NCBI GenBank assembly: GCA_031772625.1 | Contig: CM062811.1 | Location: forward strand, 647,602,606 to 647,666,605 | Direction of reading: 5' to 3' | Length of the DNA stretch: 64,000 nucleotides | Origin: Pinus tabuliformis | Lineage: Eukaryota; Streptophyta; Pinopsida; Pinales; Pinaceae | Part shown: positions 35,201 to 45,790 of the stretch, in pieces | Layout: each line of letters begins with the position of its first letter | Position numbering within the stretch: position 1 is the first letter of the stretch | The notes under the pieces: generated by a model | Database searches by the model: none | The model's input: only the letters and a program-made list of their open reading frames with translations | What the model was told of the DNA's origin: nothing | Translations under genes and position numbers: made by a program

Positions 35201-37130
35201 TTCACTTTAAAGTCTCCCATTGAATTGTAGCATACTTGACCTGGGAAATATTTCTTACAAAATGGGTGCTAGTAGAAGTCCTAGAGGCAAAGTTATGAGG
35301 GGTCCAAGTTAATTTAACCAAATTTAGAAAATATTCTTCTTTTAACCATGTTTCATTGAACTTGAAAAGACTCGCTAGTTTCTTTCCCATCCCTTTTATT
35401 TCTAAGAAGATTGGATGGTGGTTAGACTCCCCCCACTAACCTTCCAATTGTCGCACCAAGGGAAAACTTTCTACCAGTAATTTAGAGAGGAGGAAACAAT
35501 CTAGTCTTTTGGCCACCATAGCCTCTCCAACTCACTTATTTCTCCAAGTTTTTTGAATATTTGTCATCTCAACATCTATTAAATTATGAATATATAAGTA
35601 AATTCTTGAAGAAATATATTAGGGGATATGTTCTTGCATGTGACCCCCAATATTTGGTCTCCCTTAAAGAGAAATTGAAATCCCCTCCCAATATTTGATT
35701 ATACGTATGCAACAATTACTTATGGAGAATGGTTTTCCATATGTTTGTTCTATCCATAAAAGGTCCATAGATGTTTATAACTCTCAATTCCATGTTTAAG
35801 TCTACAAAGGTTAAATCCATGGTTAATATTGAATCAAAACCCCATTATTTTAGGGCTTTGATGTCCCAAGGGTTCCATCCAATAGCTAGGCCACATGATT
35901 GTCCTCGTGCATAAGAACTGAAAGAAATCTGACCTTTAAACAAATTATCTACACCTTTAAAATCACTCCCCCCTCTCCCATCATCTCCTGTAATAGGATA
36001 ATATTAGAAATATACTAACCTCCTAAGGGCCAATATTTTAGAGGGGTTGGCCAAAAACCTACTATTGAAAGACTATATAATCATTGAGTAACTCCTCCCA
36101 AGGCCTTCACTCCTCTAAGCACCCTAATGATGGAATGTTTATTCGAACAAGAGATATTTTCTACCCCTTCCTTTCCCCTCAATCATGAAATATCTTTTCC
36201 CCAACCCAAGAGAAATATTAGCTTTGGAATCTTGAGTAGGACTAGGCCTCAGAAAGTAGGAATTAGTTGAGTTAGAGGATTTTTCCATGTGGCCCTCCTT
36301 TAAGGAGACTATTGTCAACAATGTAACCATGGTGGCTGGGGGACAAAGGAAATGTTAAATGGGAGGTTTGATGAGAGTGATTTTTGGGGAGACAACAATA
36401 TCACAGCTATCTCAGTTATCCCACTCCTTACCCATTCTAGCCATCAAAACAAATAAAGAGGACAAGATATGATAACAAGAGTATCACATGATGTAGGATC
36501 TTCCATTTGGGAAGGAGATGAGGAGATGATGGAAGTTGGAGGTGACCCTATGTTTCTTTCCAAGATCGGTTGACCTATTGCCTCACCATGGAGCTTACCG
36601 GAAGGTTGAGGGTCATCTCGAGCCCTCTCCTATTTGTCTTGAGATTCTTTTGCAACATCTATTATTCTATGTGGGGAAGGATTATTTTCTTGGTAGGGAG
36701 GTGGCTCTAATTATTTTTTTTCCATGGAAGGGGAGCGATAAATATTTCAAAATGTTCCTAGTCTTATGGCACCTCCTATAATGAAAATGAATCTTGTCAC
36801 AGTTTAGGATCAGTTTGTGGGAATAATCATGTCATCCAATTTCCAATTATGCCTCCAAGCCTTTGCGAGTGTCAATATTTAATAAAATATGGGCCACCAT
36901 GATCACTCTTGTCGACAGGAAAGACATATATGCATCCAAGAATTGCCCCAAATAATTACCGATATTGTGAAATGCCTCCCAGGACTAGCATTTCGTAGAT
37001 AATACCAAAATTGACAGCCAAATCAATACCTTCTCTATGACTTCTTTTTTGGCATAAAAAATGGGGGTCCATCTTTTGAGAATAAATAGGGTTGAGCTGA
37101 TTTCCCAAGAACCCATGATCCATGTTGTCC
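32230..37130 (-). pseudogene. L1-type LINE relic, minus strand
   Basis: Reading right to left. A zinc-knuckle-like end of ORF1 lies at about 36,745-36,800 (HFHYRRCHKTRNILK). Endonuclease remnants lie at about 35,400-36,150. The reverse transcriptase spans about 33,400-34,760, with GPDGWPIEFFLVFYDFLG (34,650-34,709) and PISLCKCIYKIISKFVA. The C-terminal zinc-binding domain lies at about 32,510-32,710 (HLLLDFPFTKFIWNTC), followed by the start of RNase H at about 32,360 (RPWAFFDGASQGE). Many stops and frameshifts are present. A 13-C run at 32,282-32,294 and a 75 bp tandem repeat at 34,196-34,373 lie inside it. It is old and clearly inactive. Confidence 0.75.
34196..34373 (+). repeat. 75 bp tandem repeat, 2.4 copies, inside the LINE
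   Basis: Units start at 34,196, 34,271 and 34,345 with AACAACATCCTTTAATTTCC, and the third is partial. Each full unit runs through TTGTTTTAAA-ATCAATAT-CTTGGTCATA and CTTTTGAAA-ATCATTATTT. Confidence 0.9.
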
Positions 37131-38717
37131 AATTCTAAAGAGGAAGCAAAACCAACCTCTTGATAAAGTGGTTATTGTCATAAATAGATCAATTTAGCAC
37201 CCACACATCTGGTTTACCCATGGCTAAAGAAGATATATATTAAATCGGAGACCTTAATCTTGACCTACGACAACCAAATCCACCTTCCTTTCTAGATTAT
37301 GCATTGATACATCCTCACTGAGTACCATCATATAACCTTCTTTCTCGATCTCATCACACCTAATTTTTTTTCTTTTTCTTGTCACCCTTTGAGATTTGGT
37401 CAGCCCTCAACTCTTCAGTGAAATTTGTTGTCAGTTCCGATGAAACCCTAGAAGCCAAAATAGGAAGCTTGTGCCCCTCTGGAAGGGTTTAACCACAGGA
37501 TCCTAGAGCCTCCAGTAAATTCACCAATTCCAATTACGGGTTTAAGTTGGTATACCTTCTGCTAAGAGAACCCTGCTTTCCCCCTTTAGAGGCAGATCCA
37601 CCAAAAAATCCTCTTAAAGGATTTAACCCTCTATAGAAATTACCTGAAAATGAATTCTTAGAAAAATAGAAAATATACAATGGCGGGAACATAAAATATA
37701 CATAGATATTTTTCTTCTGGAACCCAAAACTAGGAAACTAGATTGATTTTTCATCATATTCCTTTTAATTTTACGATACATTATATGCATGCCGAAGCAT
37801 TTATAAATCCCTAATCCATTAAACTTGGATTAGAAAATAATGGTAGTTCCCTAGACCGAATCTACAAACTTCCAAGAGAAAAACCATCATGCTAGAAACC
37901 ATACGCAAAACCATGGGTGGGTCTGATTACCATCCTTGGGTCTTCCTAAAAAAAAATCGAGGCACAAGGGCTAATGCACCCCTACAACCCCCACCCCCCT
38001 GCGGTTGTGCTCGGTGCAACGTAATAATTCACGGGGATAGTCATGCAAATAATGTAACTCATACCCAACACCTCCACCAGAGAAGCCACAAATTCTTCTG
38101 CTGCTAAAAGGGATACCCCTTGGAAGACTGTTTTTATGGTTGAGATTTTCAAATCCCCTCTTGGTGACCAAGTCTCCAAACAACTGACATGATGAGGGAT
38201 GAGGAAAGAGTTGAAACCTAATTCGCTTGCCAAACCAAAAATCATTGATTTGGGCACTAAAAAAACCTCACGGGTTAAAGATACCTGTCCATGGGCCATG
38301 TTCAAGTCTCCCCCACAATATGCCATGGAAATGATAGTGGGCTCCAACAAGATTTGGAAAAACTCAAGAAGGTTCGAGGTATAATCTACTTGAATATATT
38401 CGATGCTAACCCCCACTCCCAACACCCTAAGAGGAAATCCATTTTCGATACATTGTTGTTTATTAAATCTTATGGTTAAAATGTGTTATTGGTGTTTTCA
38501 AAATAAAAGGATGTGGAATTTATTTTATGCTTAGCCTTTTTCTTTTTTTTTTAATACAACCATTAATATTTTCTTTAAAAATAAAATTAATAAAATTCTT
38601 TTATTATTAATTCCAGATTAAATATAAAAAAACAATATTAATTTAAACTTTTAAATAATATTATTAATAATGCAAATAATTACAAGTAAAAATATGATGA
38701 CAACATTCTAATTATTA
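37130..38717. other. Unassigned stretch upstream of the LINE
   Basis: Possibly the 5' part of the minus-strand LINE (ORF1 and leader), but no domain is clear between 37,130 and 37,970. A 147-codon minus-strand frame follows at 37,982-38,425. From 38,480 to 38,717 the DNA is very AT-rich with nothing seen. Confidence 0.4.
37982..38425 (-). CDS. Unrecognised 147-codon reading frame (possible gene fragment)
   Basis: A minus-strand frame beginning MLGVGVSIEYIQVDYTS, with good hydrophobic and polar alternation, a possible glycine turn (MAYCGGDLNMAHGQ) and a hydrophobic run near its end (MSYIICMTIPVNYYVA). It is longer and less biased than chance frames nearby, which suggests descent from a real protein. 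I do not recognise a family. A plus-strand frame overlaps it. It could be LINE 5' sequence, a captured host exon or chance. Confidence 0.25.
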   Translation of the reverse strand: MLGVGVSIEYIQVDYTSNLLEFFQILLEPTIISMAYCGGDLNMAHGQVSLTREVFLVPKSMIFGLASELGFNSFLIPHHVSCLETWSPRGDLKISTIKTVFQGVSLLAAEEFVASLVEVLGMSYIICMTIPVNYYVAPSTTAGGWGL

Positions 38718-38851
38718 CTAGCTTAGATCCATCTTAAATGTGGATCTACCAAGTGTTAACAGGGATCAAATCTCTTAAATGAAAACATATTTTAGAGTGA
38801 GAAGAGATCTTGGCGCTTAGTAGATTCGGAGTTGAGATGGAGCTAGGATGG
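38718..38851. mobile_element. Hairpin MITE, copy 1
   Basis: An imperfect palindrome. The left arm is CTTAGATCCATCTTAAATGTGG and the right arm is GAGTTGAGATGGAGCTAGG, with matching inner arms (GGATCAAATCTCTT / AAGAGATCTTGG). It shares its sequence and arm order with 44,037-44,182. No coding capacity. No target duplication could be defined. Confidence 0.65.
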
Positions 38852-39004
38852 TTTGTTTTTAAACACAAATGTTTAATGGTTGTATTGAATCTATGGCCAA
38901 TCATGGAAAATACACAGGGAATTTGTTACATTGCAATTTATTCCATGGGATCTTTCACTGAGGTGCCGACTAAATTCATGGGAGACAAATCCCAATATAA
39001 TCCA

Positions 39005-41525
39005 CAAGTACTAAAATGAAGTCCTTCTACATGTTTACAATAGTAAATTTCTTATGTATTGTGAGCATAAGAGCATGCAGAAACAATACATTATGATACC
39101 TGGGAGGATTTTGGAACAAAGTGTCCACGAAAAGTTGGGATCTTGAAGCCAAGTTAGCATCAGTTTCATGTTCCTATTATTGTGTATTGGATTTCTTGCC
39201 TCATATAAAAAGCGGCTCCACTTAATTTGTGGAGACAACTTTTTTAGCACTGCATCCCATGCATGATTTTGCATGAGCTACTCTAACTACCATAACTTTC
39301 TCAAAAAGCTTTGGGGGAGATCTATTCATCTCCACAAGATTGGAGGGTGGCAATGCCATTTCTCTTTCCTCAAAATATGACTATGGACCCGAAGAGGAAA
39401 CTTGTGAAGGAGATTTCTCTTCATTTTCCACCGACACTTCTTCATTTCCCTAATCCTCATCTAGAGGGGTATCTTCATCTTGTTATGGATCTTGAAAAAC
39501 TTGAAAATAATTTTTGTTGAAGGAAGTTTCTTGCATTGGATTTTCTTCGATAAATGTCTTTAGGGTTGTAGTATTTTTTTATACATTCCTTTTTCACTTT
39601 TGTGCTGGTTGAAAAATAGTCTCTTTAGAAACAAAGGCTTGGGACTGCCCATATTTTTTTTCGTTTGGGGTTGTTTTTGGAAAAGTCCCTGTGAGTATGA
39701 CAATAATTTCACTTGAAAGGAATCTCCTCATAGTCTAATTCCTGGATATGGCTCCACTATTCTAGATTTATCTTTAGGGCCTCAAGTAAGCCTTCATTGA
39801 GGTTTACCATAACACATGCAAGCACAAGAACATTTATCTCCTTTTTGTTTTGATTTATCTAGATAGCGGCCTAGCTTGTTTCCAATGTCTTTTAGGGCAT
39901 CAACCCCCCAAATATGAAAAGGGAGGTGTGGTATCTAAACCCACATCGAAACAATAGTAATCTTAGAATATGGACTGAAATCTAAAGTCCATGGAATGAT
40001 AAAGAGGCCTCTAGACCCCATAAAATATAGTCATGATATGAAAATCAAATCCATTTCCATTTTATTGAGAAATAAAAAGACATAGAAGCCCCTTCCTACT
40101 ATAAATAAAGTTACCTGATCTTGAAATTTGGGTGCCCATTGTCTCGCAATCCTGGTTTCAATGGCTTTTGGATTTGACCACAAGCCAAAAAACTTGTGGA
40201 CCATTTCTTTTTCTAAGAGAGTTAAGGTTGTCTTACATGGATCTAAAGGAGAAAGTTTCATCGCAGGGATCTCAGTTAATTTCTTCACAAATTTTTAGGG
40301 GGAAGAAGAAGTCCCCCAAGGTTTCTGAACCTACAACAGGTGTTATAGACATATTTGGGCACATTAACCCCAAACTTATATGTTGATAAACTAGGTCTCT
40401 TCAACCCCTAAAAGAGTTGTTTCATACCCTAAAAGAACATAGTCATCTGATTACATCATTCCCCAAAAGTTTCACTTGAGAAACCATCTAGAAATGGCCT
40501 AAACTGAACCATACTGACTGCTCCACTCGCAGGGTGTGATGCATACTGAGTGGTACACTACCCAGGTACGATTCATACTGATTAGGCCTTCTATAGGGTG
40601 CAATGGGCGAGGATGGACAAATGTCTGAGACAGTTTGCTAGGTGGGTACTCATGAAATCTTCTAGAAACTTCTCCTATGCCACTTACCTCTCTGAATTCG
40701 CCCAGGGATGCATAAGAGATCCAAGAAAACTCCAAGTGGAATGGCACTAATCAAACCCCATGGATGACTCACACCCTTGCACACATCTATAAATGGATCC
40801 CTTATCTAAGAGATCCAGAGGCTGGAATATTGTGAATTGCAAGGAAGTGTTGATAGTTTGTAATTGAGGAAAGAGCATTGTATTGTTGGTGTGATCTTGC
40901 TATTTCATGAGGTGAAGAGGGATTGAAGCTGGGAGGATGATGCTGGATCAGACAACTGGGTTGTAATTCTCCCTTCTATTTAATAAAGTTCTTCAAGTTT
41001 TCTTCCATATGATTGTGCAATTGTGAATGTTATCATTTGTGAATACTATCATTTGTTCATTATATATCTGATTTTGTAATGTTTGTTTTGTAATAGATCA
41101 CGATGCTTTGAAGGTTCTTTGTTGCTGTACTTGTGTAGGTACTCTCCAAGCGGGTTAAGTACAGAGAGGAGTTGCAAGCTCTGTCAAGGGGGAGAGAGAT
41201 CAAGCAAGGGATTAAGCGGAAGTTCCAGGTTGGTTCCTTTATCTTTCTCTTATCTGTTACACATAGAAGAAATCGTTGAATTACTTTAAGCTATTGTTTC
41301 TAGGATAGCTGTCAAACCTAGAGGGCTAGTCATTTGACAAGACACTAGTTTTCCCCGAAACAATAGTGTTCTAAATGCAACCTCGTCCTCCATGGAATGA
41401 TGAACATAGGTGCTATGAAAACATACTAGCAAAGAAAAATCTCGATCAACAATGGAAACGATTAAATCAAATGCGAGAATTTGGGGTCTCGGTCGACTGA
41501 GACAAAGTAGTGGGGCCACACACAC
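39005..41525 (-). pseudogene. LINE ORF1 relic, minus strand, split by a solo LTR
   Basis: A DUF4283-type domain that plant LINE ORF1 proteins carry lies at about 39,780-40,290 (IARQWAPKFQDQVTLF, GRGFYVFLFLNKMEMDLIF). A zinc knuckle in degenerate form follows at about 39,675-39,735 (IPFK-NYCHTHRDFSKN). Beyond it, translations to about 39,005 are charged and serine-rich. A solo LTR occupies 40,341-41,362. Minus-strand sequence right of it (MEDEVAFRTL near 41,370-41,400) could be the start of the same ORF1, which would make the LTR an insertion near its N-terminus. Several breaks are present. This is a different copy from the LINE at 32-37 kb. Confidence 0.55.
40341..41362 (+). repeat. Solo LTR of the gypsy family found at 59.8 kb
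   Basis: It begins TGTTATAGACATATTTGGGC and ends TTTTCCCCGAAACA. It shares with 59,827-60,875 the segments GACAGTTTGC-AGGTGG, CTATAAATGGATC (TATA box), GAGATCCAGAGG, GATGCTGGATCAG and an AATAAA signal in the same order. No gag or primer-binding site adjoins it. The flanking pentamers (ACAGG, ATAGT) match poorly, so it is old or has lost its duplication. Confidence 0.75.
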
Positions 41526-44036
41526 TCAGCAAATCGTCCAAAAATCCACAAAAAGGGACAATTTCTCTATCTCTTTGCAATACCATCTTGAAATGATTGC
41601 CCTAGACCTACAAAAAAACTACGGTCGTCGGAAACCCCCATATTTCGCAGAGCTCTATGGAAAAAGAAATATTGAAACTTTTGTTGACTTGTTCCATTTT
41701 AGTCATAATTTTTCTAATTTTTCACTGAGCTTTTATATAACTTTTCCCGATTTAACATATAAATAAATTTAATATATGGAGAATATGACCCCTAAACTAT
41801 TAAATTAAATTAAATTAAATAATTTAATTTAACTTCACATAGTTGGTCAATTGATATAAATAGATGTGGGAAGAATTTTTATTGAAAAGAAATTGCATTA
41901 TTTGACTTTTTCCAAGTTTTCACTCTATTTAAGTTTGTATATTAATTTTCTTGATTTAATATATAAATAAATTTAATTTGCTGAAGCCAACGTTCTATCT
42001 TATTAATATTAATATGTTGAATTAATATTACTATTGTTTACGCCTGATAAATTCCTCATACTAAGTCAACATTTTAAAATGTTGACATACAAACTTTCGT
42101 ACAATATGCCTAACACTTACACATCTCCCTCATATTATGTTGTAGAGCGCCTCTCGACACAATAATGAAACATGTGAAAAAAAAGTATTAAATGGGGATC
42201 TTAAACTCAAAATAGTAAAATGAAATAGTATAAATGTTTTACAAATAAAAATAGATTGTTTGATCTCATATTAGATAAATGGATCAAAATTAAAATAGAT
42301 TGTTTGATATCGTATTAGATAAATGGATCAAAATTGTTTATTTGCATTGACAAGAAATTGTCAAGAAGTTTTATGGACTTTCATACGCGATGGTAATATA
42401 TTTAGTGATGTTTTATGAATATTTGTGTCATTATTATACTTGTCGAAGGCAGACTATATTGTAATTAGTGCTTTGTCTCTTAATTAATTTGCAAATTTGT
42501 AAAAACTATTTGCAAAGTTTATTAAAATTTTAGTAAAAAATAAATATTAAATTTATTTTTTTAGAAATTGAAAATTATTTTTTGAAATTTTAAAATTTGA
42601 ATTTTTAATATTTTAATGGTGGATGACTAATTTTATGTGGTTTAAAATTAATTTGTCAGAATTAAAAATTGTTTGCAAAATAAAAATAAAAATAAAATAA
42701 AATAAACCTCTAATTGCCAAGTGTCCTCATAAATTAATTATCTAATATAAATATATGTGTATGTGCGTGTGTGTGGGTGTTCATGTGTGGATTTTTCCAT
42801 AATTATATTTTGTTTCCATTCGTTATCATACTTATTTTTAGCAATAAATATTTATTACCCTATTGAGTTGTCTTTAGTAAGACTTTTTGGAATCTTTTTC
42901 GATCTATTTCTCTAAATTGCGATAGGAATTTATTGAAGTCACAAGCTTGATGGGTAACTCCTGCACAATCGAAGTGCCCTAGGGTTTTTAAGGGTGCTAA
43001 ATCCATATAAACAGTAAAAAAACCCAGTTTAAATAACTCAAATCAAAATTTTACCTCAATTTTTTCTGTTGGATTCTAGTACCAAAAAGTCACACTAGAG
43101 ACGACTCCTTAACCTATAATCATTCCTTGCTTACTTTCTATTAATTGTTGTATTATTTCTAATAACAATGTTTTTTTTTTCTAATAACAATTTTTTTCCA
43201 CCATTTCTAATTAATTTATTTTATTAATTGATAATATTTTTTGATAGTTTAATTATTTAATTGTTGTCAACCCTTTTTTCATCAAAACTATGTTATTGCG
43301 CTGAGAGGAGCTCTATAACCCAGTACATGAGGGAGATGTTGTTATCTAATGTTAAGTTTAAAAAATTTAAATATATGTGTGTGCGTATGTTGGCTAATAT
43401 ATGTATATGCAAGAAATGTTATTTTAAAAAACAATGATAATGTTACTTTAAAAATCAATGTCAGCCATAAATAAAATACTTCAATTTTCACCTTTATTTT
43501 ACATCAGACTTTATATAGTGATACAAAGTAATCTAGATCCATCTTAGTTTGGTTTTATAATTAAATACATATACTATAATGTAATATTATAATATTCATT
43601 TTACCGGATATGTCCCTTCAACTTGTCCACTTCTTATTGTAATTTTTCTTAATATTTGAGTTTTGAAAGTAAACAAACTATACTATAAAATTAGCAGGGT
43701 GGGGAAATGTTGAGTAAAATGTAATAATATTACATTTTAATTAATATTTCCCTCCACCATTGACCATTTTTATTGGGTGGGGGTGGTAATAAATATTGGG
43801 TAACATATAATATTGTAATATTATATTTTATCCAAGATTTCCCCTCACCCAATTCAATTTTTATTAAAAAATTTCTTTATATTTGAGGTTCATAAGTAAA
43901 CTTAACAACAATGTAAACATTTGATCCCGATACGGTAGAGATGTTGTAATCTTTCACATTTTGACTTGGTAAAAATAAAAATAAAAATATAGAATTAATA
44001 ACTATATTTATATTTATAATTATAATTAATGATTAA
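41526..44036. other. AT-rich intergenic DNA, no gene
   Basis: Very AT-rich, with a 45 bp direct tandem pair at 42,247-42,335 (AAAATAGATTGTTTGAT...). There is also a loosely repeated segment ending TATAAATAAATTTAAT at about 41,765 and 41,970, and a short MITE-like end (TAGATCCATCTTAG) at about 43,536. No coding region is supported. Confidence 0.6.
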
Positions 44037-44182
44037 ACCAACTTAGATCCATCTTGATTATGGATCGACCAAGCGCCGGGAGGGATAAAATTTCTTGAGA
44101 AGCAAACCTCTTTTAGAGTGAAAAGGGATTTGATCCCTCTCAGCGCTTGGTAGATCTGGAGTTAAGATTGATCTAGGTTGGT
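44037..44182. mobile_element. Hairpin MITE, copy 2
   Basis: About 145 bp that folds back on itself over most of its length. The left arm CCAACTTAGATCCATCTTGA is matched by the right end AAGATTGATCTAGGTTGG, and the inner arms CCAAGCGCCGGGAGGGAT and ATCCCTCTCAGCGCTTGG pair well. There is no reading frame. It is the same family as 38,718-38,851 but less decayed. Confidence 0.8.
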
Positions 44183-44463
44183 CATGTACCAATTAAATGT
44201 TGGAAATTTGATTCCCCCTCTATCAAGGTTGTTGTGCTTAAATTATGCACTTAATATAACTGAGTTAAATTATTACATTCACCCCATAAGGGTTCTCTAC
44301 TTTCTTCATAAGAGGCAGGTACTAATTAGCAACACTACATATTACACTTGTTTAACTTGTAGTGGATGAATGAAGATAGGTTTACTATTTGTTATTATAA
44401 TAATATATGTACAAAAGTATGATATGTTGTGAAACTTTACTAAAAACTAATTTCTACATAATT

Positions 44464-44512
<49 letters not shown>

Positions 44513-45320
44513 TGTAATTGATTTTTTTACTAGTTATATTAAAGATAAAGTTATGTAATTAAAGCATTTTATTAAAAAGAAATGATAAAAATATTAGGTA
44601 TTTTAAATTTCAACTATATAGGTCAACATTATTATTTAAAAAAAGGTATTATCTAATTTTCCTATGTTTTGATTTTTTTTATTGGAATTTGGTGATATAA
44701 TTTGGGCTAGATTGTGATATTTGGTTATTTAAAATGCATTTTTGAATGCATATATAGATTCAATATCCTTTAAAAACAATTAGAGCATTTGAATTGTGTA
44801 GACTACACAACTCAAACTTGTGATTCTAAAAGCTATCTGCCAAATTTAAGTAACATTAACTGAAAAATAGACCAAAACATTGAATCTTTTTTAACTACAA
44901 CTTAAAATAAATAAATTAACTAATAAAATCTTTTAACACACATGTCAATGTTGCCATTAAAAAAAACTTAACTCTTTTCCAATAAAAGAGTGTATAAATA
45001 TAATTATGTGATGTATTAAATACATTAGTGATCTTATACACACAAGTTAAATTTGTTTTGTAGTTGTTTCGCTAAAGTATCTTAAAAACTGTATTTGCAA
45101 AATATAAATCCAATAAATTAAATGAAGTTTCATTATTGAAAAGTCAGTCAAGCACAGGGAGTGTATGACTAGGACTTCCTAGCCATTATTGGTATCCTCG
45201 ATACTTGAATTGAATAGTATGTAGTAAGAATATTTTCTTGCTTGGTTGATTTGCTTTGTACTAGTTTTTAAGATCTAGTTGTGTTTGTTGCATTGCTCTT
45301 GATTAAAACAGATGGGTTGT
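44183..45320. other. AT-rich intergenic DNA with a TA microsatellite
   Basis: A (TA)n tract of about 42 bp lies at 44,467-44,509. No gene, RNA or element border was recognised in the rest. Confidence 0.7.
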
Positions 45321-45790
45321 TGAGTTCATTGCTAGTGCAATGGATGGTCTTTCCAACCATGGCATGGATGGGCATAACTCTCTTCCCCATGGTATATTTG
45401 TAAAAAGGGTGGATACAATTCCTTCTCTTGATTTGGGGTTTGCTACCTCTACAAAGAAAAATGTTAATACCCTTAAGGAAGGAGGATTGATTGATAAGTT
45501 CATTAGATTTTAGCCCAATTATAGCTTAGTTTTAGAATGAATCTCAAACAATTGGGTAAATCATGAGCCCATTGGTACTTTGTATTATGGAATTAATTAT
45601 TTTTTCTTTCTCTTTTGAAAGCAAAGAGGATAGGATCTTATCTACATATCTAGGCCCTATTTCATGGGTGTTAACACCAAAAAATCGTACACATGTTGGC
45701 ACAATCCAAAAGACACTAAAAGGTGTCCAATAGAATGCACAAGTGAACATTTTCCAGCTAAATACATCATGAAGTTTAAAGAATTAAATT
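45320..45790 (+). pseudogene. Probable LINE ORF1 fragment (DUF4283-like)
   Basis: Plus-strand translation gives KEGGLIDKFIRF, WISNNWVNHEPIGTLYYG, INYFFFLF and PYFMGVNTKKSYTCWHN. This is a tryptophan/phenylalanine pattern similar to the DUF4283 region of plant LINE ORF1 proteins. Two or more stops and a frameshift interrupt it. No downstream endonuclease is seen, so it is a small fragment at best. Medium to low certainty. Confidence 0.4.

Noticed and set aside
36536-36781. 81-codon plus-strand frame
   Set aside because: It lies antisense to the LINE ORF1 end, whose zinc-knuckle-like motif reads on the other strand.
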